Under the pieces are notes generated by a model, which worked only from the letters and a program-made list of their open reading frames with translations, was not told the DNA's origin and did not search any database. A DNA stretch of 9,913 bases, taken from the NCBI GenBank assembly GCA_937892015.1, contig CALAUY010000046.1, forward strand, positions 1 to 9,913. Reading direction: 5' to 3'. Each line of letters begins with the position of its first letter. The stretch's first letter is position 1. This document shows, piece by piece, positions 1 to 6,507 of the stretch. The translations under genes and the position numbers were made by a program. This stretch comes from an uncultured Bacteroidales bacterium (lineage in GTDB: Bacteria > Bacteroidota > Bacteroidia > Bacteroidales > Paludibacteraceae).

Positions 1-3
1 AAA

Positions 4-41
4 GTAGGGGAGGGAGACCGCTTGCGGGGGAGGGGTATGAA
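4..41 (+). repeat. Dispersed G-rich element, copy 1 (left part possibly cut)
   Basis: Bases 4-13 (GTAGGGGAGG) and 18-41 are identical to 9780-9789 and 9792-9815 near the other end of the window. The only difference is a 4-nt spacer here against 2 nt there. The core contains the small inverted repeat CCGC-TT-GCGG. The second copy has an additional left arm (CCTCCCCTA) that would lie beyond the window edge here. Both copies have the same orientation and both are followed by A/T-rich short tandem repeats. This looks like a member of a dispersed palindromic repeat family; copy number in the genome cannot be seen. Confidence 0.75.
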
Positions 42-47
42 ACTATC

Positions 48-98
48 AATGAAGAATTAGTAAATGAAGAATTAGTAAATGAAGAATTAGTAAATGAA
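48..98 (+). repeat. 15-bp tandem repeat, about 3.4 copies
   Basis: The unit AATGAAGAATTAGTA is repeated perfectly at 48-62, 63-77 and 78-92, followed by a partial unit to 98. Its length is a multiple of three, and in one frame it reads Asn-Glu-Glu-Leu-Val per unit without stops. It follows directly on the G-rich element, as the 8-bp repeat does in the second copy at 9823-9850. Confidence 0.85.
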
Positions 99-170
99 TG
101 TAGAGGGTACGAAGACTGTTCGGAGGCCGTTCGAAAAATGTATATACAAAATTGTCCCCTAAAGAACACC

Positions 171-294
171 AAAAAGTGCACTTTTCACACCTAAAACGCA
201 CTTTTCACACCCAGAAAGTGCACTATTTTTTGCCCGAAAGTGCACTATTCCTCCTCAAAATACACTTTTTTACACCCGAAACCGCACTTTTCCC
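171..294 (+). repeat. Array of six imperfect ~21-bp direct repeats upstream of a promoter
   Basis: Six units resemble GAAAGTGCACTTTTCACACCC. They begin at 171, 192, 213, 236, 257 and 278. The core (GCAC or ACAC) starts at 178, 198, 220, 242, 262 and 284, so spacings are 20, 22, 22, 20 and 22 bp, about two DNA helical turns. Unit 1 contains the 14-bp perfect palindrome AAAAGTGCACTTTT (172-185); units 3 and 4 keep AGTGCACT. The last unit ends 8 bp before the -33 box. Same-face spacing of palindromic cores next to a promoter suggests a cooperative operator array; no binding protein can be named from the sequence. Confidence 0.8.
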
Positions 295-302
295 AAAAAA
301 TA

Positions 303-334
303 TTTGCATAATTCAAAAAAAAGTATTAACTTTG
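303..334 (+). promoter_or_regulatory. Bacteroidetes-type promoter of the toxin-antitoxin-like module
   Basis: TTTG at 303-306 matches the -33 box and TAACTTTG at 327-334 matches the -7 box (TAnnTTTG), separated by 20 bp. Transcription would begin near 340, leaving a leader of about 20 nt before ATG 361. This position excludes the in-frame upstream ATG at 304 as a start, because it would lie within the promoter. Confidence 0.8.
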
Positions 335-360
335 CGCCCAAAAATGCACGAAATACCCGT

Positions 361-693
361 ATGGAAAAAGCGTTATTGAAACACAACTTGTTTGAACAAC
401 TGAAAGCAGCCAACTGCTTTTGGTCGTACGCGGATGTGGATGAGAACACTGTTTCCGACGACATGCTCATAGAGAAGACCCTTATCCATTTGGATTTGCC
501 GGACATCAAGGCCCTGTTCGACCTCTATGGAACCAAACGTATCAAAGAGGTGTGGCTTCATCAGATGGTTCCGCAGGGCGACTATTTGTATAGTCTGAAT
601 CGTTTTATTGCTTGGTATTACTTTGGCATCAAGCAACCCCGAACGTACTTAAAACAGCAAGAGAGCAGACAACTGCACAAACGTATAGTATGA
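361..693 (+). CDS. DUF6922-like small protein, probable antitoxin partner
   Basis: The 110-aa product begins MEKALLKHNLFEQLK. It has the pattern I associate with the DUF6922 family in Bacteroidetes: an aromatic FWSYADVD segment (residues 20-27), an acidic stretch leading to LIEKTLIHLDLPDIKAL (36-52), YGTKRIKEVW (56-65), and a closing FIAWYYFGI (82-90). Genes of this type are often found directly before AbiEii-like nucleotidyltransferases. The start at 361 is chosen because the promoter -7 box ends at 334. The stop TGA (691-693) overlaps the next start in an ATGA arrangement, which suggests translational coupling. The protein is much shorter than classical AbiEi antitoxins and no winged-helix domain is evident. 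Its antitoxin role is inferred from position only; the family name is from memory. Confidence 0.75.
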   Translation: MEKALLKHNLFEQLKAANCFWSYADVDENTVSDDMLIEKTLIHLDLPDIKALFDLYGTKRIKEVWLHQMVPQGDYLYSLNRFIAWYYFGIKQPRTYLKQQESRQLHKRIV

Positions 694-1349
694 ACGCATT
701 GGCTCAACATACGGCCCGCATTTTCGATTCTGTTTCACGAATGGAATGTATTCGTGATTTTGTGTTAGTTGGAGGAACGGCATTGTCGTTACAGATTGGC
801 AATCGGCAGAGTGAAGACCTCGATTTTATGCGTTGGCGTACCGGAAAGAACGAGACGATGGAGGTCGAATGGGCGCAAATCAAAAAGGAATTAGAGCGTA
901 TTGCACCCATCGAACACATGGATTTACTCGACATCGACCACGTTGAGTTTATCCTCGATGGAGTCAAATTGTCTTTCTATGCGTCACCCAAGTATTCGCC
1001 CGTCACGCAACCTGTTCACATCCAACACAACCTCTATGCTGCTGACCTGACAGCTATAGGTGCGATGAAGATGGAGGTCTTACTCCGACGCAGTACTTTT
1101 CGCGACTACTACGACATCTATTCGTTGCTCCAACATGGCGTTTCTTTCGACGCAATGATGCAGTTGGCGTTGTCGTATTCAGGGCATATGCTTCACACAA
1201 AGAGCTTGCTCATGATGCTTACCAACGGTGACCGATTCAGGAAAGACAGTCGCTTTGCGCAACTACAGCCCGCATACGATGTGTCGCCTGCCGACATCGA
1301 ACAATACATCAAATCGATACTCAACATACAAGACGAGAATATTAATTAA
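690..1349 (+). CDS. AbiEii-type nucleotidyltransferase, probable type IV toxin
   Basis: The 219-aa product carries the hallmarks of the nucleotidyltransferase AbiEii/AbiGii toxin family. There is a GG-T-A-L motif at residues 28-32 and the acidic pair D43-x-D45 in SEDLDF, which together form the DNA polymerase beta-like active site. AMKMEVLLRR (125-134) and TFRDYYDIYSLL (136-147) match the conserved K...R...RDYYDIY segment. Characterised family members transfer nucleotides, for example to tRNA, and stop growth when not neutralised; the target here is unknown. The start at 690 overlaps the upstream stop (ATGA), and translation beginning there gives the expected N-terminus just before the GG motif. 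An in-frame ATG at 612 inside the upstream gene is less likely. All visible catalytic residues are present, so the gene looks intact. Confidence 0.85.
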   Translation: MNALAQHTARIFDSVSRMECIRDFVLVGGTALSLQIGNRQSEDLDFMRWRTGKNETMEVEWAQIKKELERIAPIEHMDLLDIDHVEFILDGVKLSFYASPKYSPVTQPVHIQHNLYAADLTAIGAMKMEVLLRRSTFRDYYDIYSLLQHGVSFDAMMQLALSYSGHMLHTKSLLMMLTNGDRFRKDSRFAQLQPAYDVSPADIEQYIKSILNIQDENIN

Positions 1350-1371
1350 CCATTTTAAAATTTAAAACACA

Positions 1372-4300
1372 ATGAACATGAAACGACTTCTTCTTTTCTT
1401 TGCTGCGATGCTGACAGCAGGAATGGGTCTCGTTACGGCTCAAATTCAAACGGTGACATTTGATCAAGCAGTGACTATATGTCAAGCCCTAAGCAGCAAT
1501 GAGACATCCTCCACTACGTATCGCACGACAGGTGTGGTCAACCAAGTTGTCACCAGTTCAACGAACGTGGACAATTACCACAACTGCGACTTCAAAATCG
1601 CTGACCCTACGGGGGCAAACAGCACTATCATTACATGTTTCCGTACGAAGTGGCTCAACAACTCGGACATGTCCTCTCAAGACATGCCTAACGAGGGAGA
1701 TACCGTTACTGTAGTCGGTCCGTTGCAAAATTACCGCGGCACCACGGTGGAGGTGTACACGGGCTATATTGAAAGCATATCTCGCTATTCAGTAGTTATA
1801 GTGCGAGACACCATCGCAGTAGATCCTTGTGGTGCAATCAGTGCCGCTGCCAATCTGGTCTCTGGGGAGATGTCAACCGACTACTACTTCGTCAGTGGTA
1901 TCGTTGACACGGTCACTTACACCAATGCCTCCTCAACGATGCAAACCTTCAGAATGGGATGTGATGCCGGTTCCTTCTTCACGGCATACAACGCAACCAT
2001 GCAAGGTGACATCGTAGAAGCCGGTGACTATGTACAAGTTTTCGGCAGACTACAGAACTACAACGGAACGATTGAAATCAGTGGTGGTACTGCTATGAAG
2101 CTCACCCAACCCGTTGCCAACGCCATTACTCTTGGTTTCCAAGCTCCTGAAGAGTGGGATGGTGTCTATATCTACTATTGGAACACGTCACTGGATGCTG
2201 TTGAGTGGCCCGGTGTACAGTTGGGGCAGGATAGTCTCGGCTGGAGTTATTTCACTTTCCCCAATGACAATACAGTCAACTACATCTGGAACAACGGAAA
2301 CGGCGTACAAACGGTGGACCTAACGGCAGTAGTCTCCAAGTGCGAACGACTCGGCGGTCTTTCGGCTCCAGGCATATACGTAACCTCTTTCGCCGAGTGC
2401 GGTTCTGTCGCTCCCGTGCCTGTTGACACTATCCCGCAGGACACGATTGTTCCCGGACCTGTTGACACTATCCCGCAGGATACCATCAACCCGCAACCGG
2501 TAGAGTACTACAAACTCAGCCTCTCACAAGCGAGCGTTGAGGCTGCTGAATGGGACACCGTGCATCTCTATGTTTGGAACGACAGCCTTCAGAACTACTC
2601 TATCCACGGCACTTGGCCGGGCGAAATAGTAGAACTTGACAGTAACGGATGGTATTCGGCTTCTATCTCTGCCGACTACGCTCCTTTCAACATTATTTGG
2701 GGTAACGGCCACAATGGCGGAGGGCTCAACCAAACAATAGATATTCGGGGCGTTGCTGCAGACGGCTGTTATAGCCTAAGGCAAGGACAGATTAACTACA
2801 ATGTTGCACTCGTCGATTGCGATGTTGTGGATACTATCGTTCCGGACACCAGTCTCTACCCGGTTTATTTCTACGACCAACTCACCCGCAATTTCATTGA
2901 TATTCAATACGTGCACGCCGGTGAGGCGGCTACTTTCCCCGAAGTACCCGTACACGAGGGATATGCTTTCATGGGCTGGGACTATTATGCTGACATGAGC
3001 CATATTTACGAAGTAACCGGCGTGCTTGCTACGTATTATCTCATTATGGACAGCACGCATATGGGTGAACGACCCATTACCGTGCGTCTGAAAGCATCGA
3101 GCGTGCCCGAGGATTGGCAACAAGTGAACATCTTCTCTTGGACTGTCAGCGACTCTACGCTCAACCGCAACTATGGCGCTCCGATGCAGCTCGACGAAAA
3201 CGGATGGTACACCTACACGTTGGATGGTAGTATCAGCTCCCTTGACCTGTTGTTCAACAACGGCGAATGGGGTTTAGGCAACCAAACGAACGATATCTAT
3301 GGACTATGTGCCAGTCAGTGCCTGCAAATAGGCGCACCGCTCGACTCTATCGGTTACCATATCCTCTATCTCGCTGACTGTGAGGGCGTTGACACTATCG
3401 CCCCGCTGCCTGTTGACACCATCCCGCAGGACACTATCGGTGGCATTACCGTACGCCTTATGAAGGAAAACACCTACGGCGGCTGGTACGGCACGTATTT
3501 CGTCTATGCTTGGCAGACTATCGACAGCACGGATGTACCTATCCTTGGCAACTGGCCGGGCGTAGAAATGGCCTTTGACAGCACAACCAATTGGTACAAC
3601 TACACCTTCCCTGCTCAGTACGACAACGTGAACATCATCTTCAGTACCGACAATGGCGTGCAGACAGTTAATATCATGAACGTAACTGAGGATGCTTGCT
3701 TCCAAGTAAGCAATGGTCTCGGCTACTATAACGATATGTACTTCCACAACTATGTACAGGTTGCTTGTGATGCTTCCATCGAGTACCATTTGGTTTACTT
3801 CTATAACATGCAGGGCTACTTACTGAAAGTAGTACGTGTGGCAGATGGCGAGGAGGCTGTTGCACCGGTGGCTCCCGAAGTTCCCGGCTACACTTTCGTT
3901 GGTTGGGATCAAGACTTCAGCCACGTAACCGAACAGATGGATGTTCATCCTGTCTATCAATTCAATGGCGCATCGGGAGACGGCCTCACCGTCAAACTGC
4001 TCTCAACCAACGGATATGGTTGGGAGAACATCTACCTCTACTCTTGGACCATTGACTCGGTAGGCGGCGTACACCAACCGCTTGGTAGCTGGCCGGGAGT
4101 CCTCATTCCACGCGACAGTCTCGGATGGCATGCATACACGTTCGCCGAGGACTCGCTCGTCAACATCATCTGGAACGATGGTATCAGCGGAGAAGGTTAT
4201 ACGCACCAGACGCAAAACATCGAGAACGTCAGCGTTTCGTCTTGTTATCGTCTGTACGGCAAAGACTCAATCGGATTCACCACTGCACAGTTGCTCGACT

Positions 4301-5040
4301 GCGATGTCAACCCCGCTGATTACCACACGATTGCGTTCGTTGACATGGACTACAACAACGAGCTGCTCCTTATTGGTCAAGTGGCTCATGGCTCTACCTT
4401 CGAGTACTCGCCATTCATCCCACAACATGAAGGCATCTCCTTCCTTTACTGGGTAGATGCAGCTACAGGGGCTGAGTACACCGGCAACGAGCCTATCACG
4501 ACGGACATGCTCATTGACGAGATGTACCAACTCTTGGCTTATTGGGTTTATCTGGTTGACTGGGACGGAACTATCATCGCTTCCGGACAGATTTATTATG
4601 GCCACTATGTAAGCAATATGGACGCATTCGAGCCCGAACGCGAGGGGTACGAGTTCATCGGTTGGAGCGACAACTTGGAGAACATCACTTCCGTTCGTAT
4701 CTCCGTGGCTCAATATCGTCCGCTCTCGGCCGGCAACTACACCATCACCTATGCAGGCAAAGATGGCGAGTACATTGACACCGAGAACGTCAACCTGAAC
4801 GTGCCCGTTCCGCCGGTTTACGACGGCTACATCTTCGTTGGCTGGCAGGTTGTCGGCGGCTCGCTTGATAACGGCATCCAGATTCAAGCCACGTACGAGT
4901 ACATCGGTGGCAACAATACGTCTGCCATTGACGGCGATGAAGCCTCTGCACGCAAAGTCATTCGTGACAACCATATCTACATCATCCGTCCCGATGGACA
5001 AATCTACTCGTCAGACGGCAAATTGGTAGAGAAAAAATAA
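1372..5040 (+). CDS. Large secreted multi-modular protein with CBM26-like starch-binding modules
   Basis: This 1222-aa protein starts with a signal peptide (about residues 1-23, cleavage likely VTA|Q). ATG 1378 is an equally usable start. Two OB-fold-like domains follow (about 27-135 and 142-244). Five modules resemble starch-binding CBM26: about 251-343, 381-483, 569-670, 692-799 and 872-977. Typical features are a VYxYxW strand, a WPG turn, a GW-Y-F strand, NIIW/NNG and QT-x-D/NI; module 3 lacks the WPG. Each ends in a pair of cysteines 17-23 residues apart. InlB/Listeria-Bacteroides-type repeats with GYxFxGW lie at about 496-558, 804-864, 984-1055 (diverged, GISFLYW), 1056-1117 and 1122-1178. 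A short tail (1195-1222, KVIRDNHIYIIRPDGQIYSSDG) resembles C-terminal tails of Bacteroidales surface proteins. No glycoside hydrolase domain is visible. I infer an exported glucan-binding or adhesive protein. It starts 22 nt after the toxin gene, without a visible promoter of its own. Confidence 0.85.
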   Translation: MNMKRLLLFFAAMLTAGMGLVTAQIQTVTFDQAVTICQALSSNETSSTTYRTTGVVNQVVTSSTNVDNYHNCDFKIADPTGANSTIITCFRTKWLNNSDMSSQDMPNEGDTVTVVGPLQNYRGTTVEVYTGYIESISRYSVVIVRDTIAVDPCGAISAAANLVSGEMSTDYYFVSGIVDTVTYTNASSTMQTFRMGCDAGSFFTAYNATMQGDIVEAGDYVQVFGRLQNYNGTIEISGGTAMKLTQPVANAITLGFQAPEEWDGVYIYYWNTSLDAVEWPGVQLGQDSLGWSYFTFPNDNTVNYIWNNGNGVQTVDLTAVVSKCERLGGLSAPGIYVTSFAECGSVAPVPVDTIPQDTIVPGPVDTIPQDTINPQPVEYYKLSLSQASVEAAEWDTVHLYVWNDSLQNYSIHGTWPGEIVELDSNGWYSASISADYAPFNIIWGNGHNGGGLNQTIDIRGVAADGCYSLRQGQINYNVALVDCDVVDTIVPDTSLYPVYFYDQLTRNFIDIQYVHAGEAATFPEVPVHEGYAFMGWDYYADMSHIYEVTGVLATYYLIMDSTHMGERPITVRLKASSVPEDWQQVNIFSWTVSDSTLNRNYGAPMQLDENGWYTYTLDGSISSLDLLFNNGEWGLGNQTNDIYGLCASQCLQIGAPLDSIGYHILYLADCEGVDTIAPLPVDTIPQDTIGGITVRLMKENTYGGWYGTYFVYAWQTIDSTDVPILGNWPGVEMAFDSTTNWYNYTFPAQYDNVNIIFSTDNGVQTVNIMNVTEDACFQVSNGLGYYNDMYFHNYVQVACDASIEYHLVYFYNMQGYLLKVVRVADGEEAVAPVAPEVPGYTFVGWDQDFSHVTEQMDVHPVYQFNGASGDGLTVKLLSTNGYGWENIYLYSWTIDSVGGVHQPLGSWPGVLIPRDSLGWHAYTFAEDSLVNIIWNDGISGEGYTHQTQNIENVSVSSCYRLYGKDSIGFTTAQLLDCDVNPADYHTIAFVDMDYNNELLLIGQVAHGSTFEYSPFIPQHEGISFLYWVDAATGAEYTGNEPITTDMLIDEMYQLLAYWVYLVDWDGTIIASGQIYYGHYVSNMDAFEPEREGYEFIGWSDNLENITSVRISVAQYRPLSAGNYTITYAGKDGEYIDTENVNLNVPVPPVYDGYIFVGWQVVGGSLDNGIQIQATYEYIGGNNTSAIDGDEASARKVIRDNHIYIIRPDGQIYSSDGKLVEKK
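2419..2487 (+). repeat. Two PVDTIPQDTI linker repeats in the large secreted protein
   Basis: Residues 350-359 and 363-372 are both PVDTIPQDTI, encoded at 2419-2448 and 2458-2487 with nearly identical DNA. They form a Pro/Asp/Thr-rich linker between the first and second starch-binding-like modules. Confidence 0.9.
3409..3438 (+). repeat. Third PVDTIPQDTI linker repeat
   Basis: Residues 680-689 repeat the same ten-residue linker between modules 3 and 4, about 1 kb downstream of the first pair. A shorter relative (DCDVVDTIVPDT) lies after module 2 at residues 482-493. The repeated linkers mark module borders and suggest growth of the gene by internal duplication. Confidence 0.85.
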
Positions 5041-5062
5041 CGCTCTCACATACCGTTTTTCC

Positions 5063-5095
5063 ACAAGCAGGGATGCCCTCCCTGCTTGTTTTTTT
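5063..5095 (+). terminator. Intrinsic terminator after the large secreted protein
   Basis: A perfect 10-bp stem, CAAGCAGGGA (5064-5073) with TCCCTGCTTG (5079-5088), encloses a TGCCC loop and is followed by seven T (5089-5095). It begins 23 nt after the stop codon at 5040. It should separate the transcript of the secreted protein from the next gene group. Confidence 0.92.
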
Positions 5096-5123
5096 ATCCG
5101 CCATTTGGTACGTCTCTATTCGT

Positions 5124-5142
5124 GAAATGCACCATTATTTGC
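5124..5142 (+). repeat. Single diverged unit of the ~21-bp repeat
   Basis: GAAATGCACCATTATTTGC aligns with unit 3 of the upstream array (213-232) at 17 of 20 positions, allowing one gap. It lies about 50 bp before the -33 box of the second promoter. A single A/T-rich match of this length could be chance, so it is a weak call. Confidence 0.4.
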
Positions 5143-5191
5143 ATTTTTCCGGTCAAAAGAACATTTTTTTGCGAAAAAACAGGCACAAATA

Positions 5192-5223
5192 TTTGTTCAT
5201 CTCAAAAAAAAGCAGTAACTTTG
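5192..5223 (+). promoter_or_regulatory. Bacteroidetes-type promoter for the WecA-like/LruC/ispG gene group
   Basis: TTTG at 5192-5195 and TAACTTTG at 5216-5223 are 20 bp apart, fitting the -33/-7 consensus. Transcription would start near 5230, giving a leader of about 18 nt to ATG 5248. The spacer contains the same TCAAAAAAAAG run as the promoter at 303-334, and the boxes are identical. Confidence 0.82.
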
Positions 5224-5247
5224 CACGATTTTTTACAAAGTAAAAAC

Positions 5248-6486
5248 ATGGAAATAGAACAGCTGTACACGCCTTTATGGCAAACACTGTTGCCCGCATT
5301 GGTTGCGCTGGTAACGGTTCGCTGGTTCTATTTCAAGATACTGCGCATCGCTAAAGCGAAGAACCTCGTTGACAGCCCCGATGCCCGCAAGCTCCAGACA
5401 GAACCTGTACCCGTCATGGGGGGAATTGCCGTCTTTTTTGGTGTCGTCTGCGGTGTTCTGGTCGGCAGTATGTTGGTTGACGCAACTTGCCTGTTGCCCG
5501 CAGTTTTGGGCATGGTCGTGCTGCTCTATTTCGGAGCAATGGACGACATCGTGGGCATGAGTCAACTGTCGCGACTGGTGGCTGAGACGCTCGTCATCAT
5601 CGGACTCATCTTCGCAAGCGGCAAGTGCGTCGATAGTCTCCACGGCTTGTGGGGCATCAACCAACTATCGTGGTGGATGGCCGTTCCGCTCACAGTCTTT
5701 GCATGCGTCGGCGTCATCAACGCAATGAACATGATAGATGGAGTCAACGGACTCAGTAGCGGGCTATGCCTGACGTGCGCCGGACTGTTCGGAGTGGTCT
5801 TTCTCCGGCAAGGCGACATCGCCAACGCCATGCTCGCTTTTGCCATGATGGCGGCACTCGTTCCGTTCCTCCTCCACAACGTGTTCGGCAAGAGTAGCCG
5901 CATGTTCATCGGCGATGCAGGAACGATGATAATGGGAGCACTCATGAGTTGGTTCATGATAACCTTGCTCAGTGCCGATGGGGCAACCATCGACAACCGA
6001 CTCAACCCCGTAGCACTCGCACTCGCCATCCTCGCCCTTCCGGTCTTTGACACACTGCGAGTCATGATGCAACGACTCCTGCACGGCATCAGTCCCTTCC
6101 GAGCCGACAAAACGCACCTGCACCACGCTTTTATCGAGGTGGGGATGAGTCACAGCATCACGGCACTCTCCGAGATAATGATTGACGCACTCATCGTGCT
6201 CTGTTGGTTCATCGCTTACCGACTCGGCGCATCGGTTGACGCTCAGTTCTACATAGTCTTTGCAACTGCCATCCTCTTCGTTTGGGGCACGTACGCACTG
6301 CTTTGGTTCGGGAGCAAAGACAACGCTTGGGGACGATGGTTACGCACCATCATGCCACACACGCATCTCGGACACACACCGTGGTGGCTCAAGATACAAG
6401 CCTACATGGACGCTCCCGAAACAGCGACACCGCTCACACAACGGTTCAGAAAACAGAAGTTCAACCAAGCAGAAAACAAAAAATAA
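5248..6486 (+). CDS. WecA/TagO-type undecaprenyl-phosphate sugar-1-phosphate transferase
   Basis: This 412-aa membrane protein has about eleven hydrophobic segments and all signature motifs of the MraY/WecA family. These are VDSPDARKLQTEPVPVMGGIA (41-61), the metal-binding D99-D100 in GAMDD, NAMNMIDGVNGL (158-169) with the conserved Asp at 164, GDAGT (222-226), and SPFRADKTHLHH (282-293). The last resembles the sugar-recognition loop of WecA rather than MraY. The family moves HexNAc-1-phosphate from a UDP-sugar to undecaprenyl phosphate at the inner membrane, starting O-antigen, capsule or other glycan synthesis. The exact sugar cannot be read from the sequence. ATG 5248 is preferred over the in-frame ATG at 5086, because the promoter at 5192-5223 lies between them and the protein then begins just before the first membrane segment. 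Confidence 0.92.
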   Translation: MEIEQLYTPLWQTLLPALVALVTVRWFYFKILRIAKAKNLVDSPDARKLQTEPVPVMGGIAVFFGVVCGVLVGSMLVDATCLLPAVLGMVVLLYFGAMDDIVGMSQLSRLVAETLVIIGLIFASGKCVDSLHGLWGINQLSWWMAVPLTVFACVGVINAMNMIDGVNGLSSGLCLTCAGLFGVVFLRQGDIANAMLAFAMMAALVPFLLHNVFGKSSRMFIGDAGTMIMGALMSWFMITLLSADGATIDNRLNPVALALAILALPVFDTLRVMMQRLLHGISPFRADKTHLHHAFIEVGMSHSITALSEIMIDALIVLCWFIAYRLGASVDAQFYIVFATAILFVWGTYALLWFGSKDNAWGRWLRTIMPHTHLGHTPWWLKIQAYMDAPETATPLTQRFRKQKFNQAENKK

Positions 6487-6507
6487 CACGTATAACTACA
6501 ATCTATT

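Larger units (their letters stand above)
3..194 (+). other. Open frame through the left repeat, possible 3' end of a truncated gene
   Basis: The frame starting at base 3 stays open through the G-rich element and the 15-bp repeat and stops at TAA 192-194, giving a 63-residue tail. It reads the element as ...PLAGEGYE..., the same peptide that the second copy encodes inside ispG. It could therefore be the C-terminus of a gene entering from the left that carries the same insertion. Against this, the tail is low in complexity, shows no family resemblance, and runs into the ~21-bp repeat array. It may simply be a chance open frame. Confidence 0.25.

Noticed and set aside
171..294. Possible CRISPR array
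   Set aside because: Units of ~21 bp are adjacent and imperfect, with no unique spacers between constant repeats and no cas genes nearby. An operator-like array fits better.
152..379. Open reading frame of 75 codons through the repeat array
   Set aside because: It is made of the repeat sequence and crosses the promoter and the start of the DUF6922-like gene in another frame, with no family resemblance.
4267..5001. Minus-strand open frame of 244 codons
   Set aside because: It is antisense to the C-terminal repeats of the large secreted protein. The + strand frame shows clear repeated domains, and the minus product has no recognisable motif.
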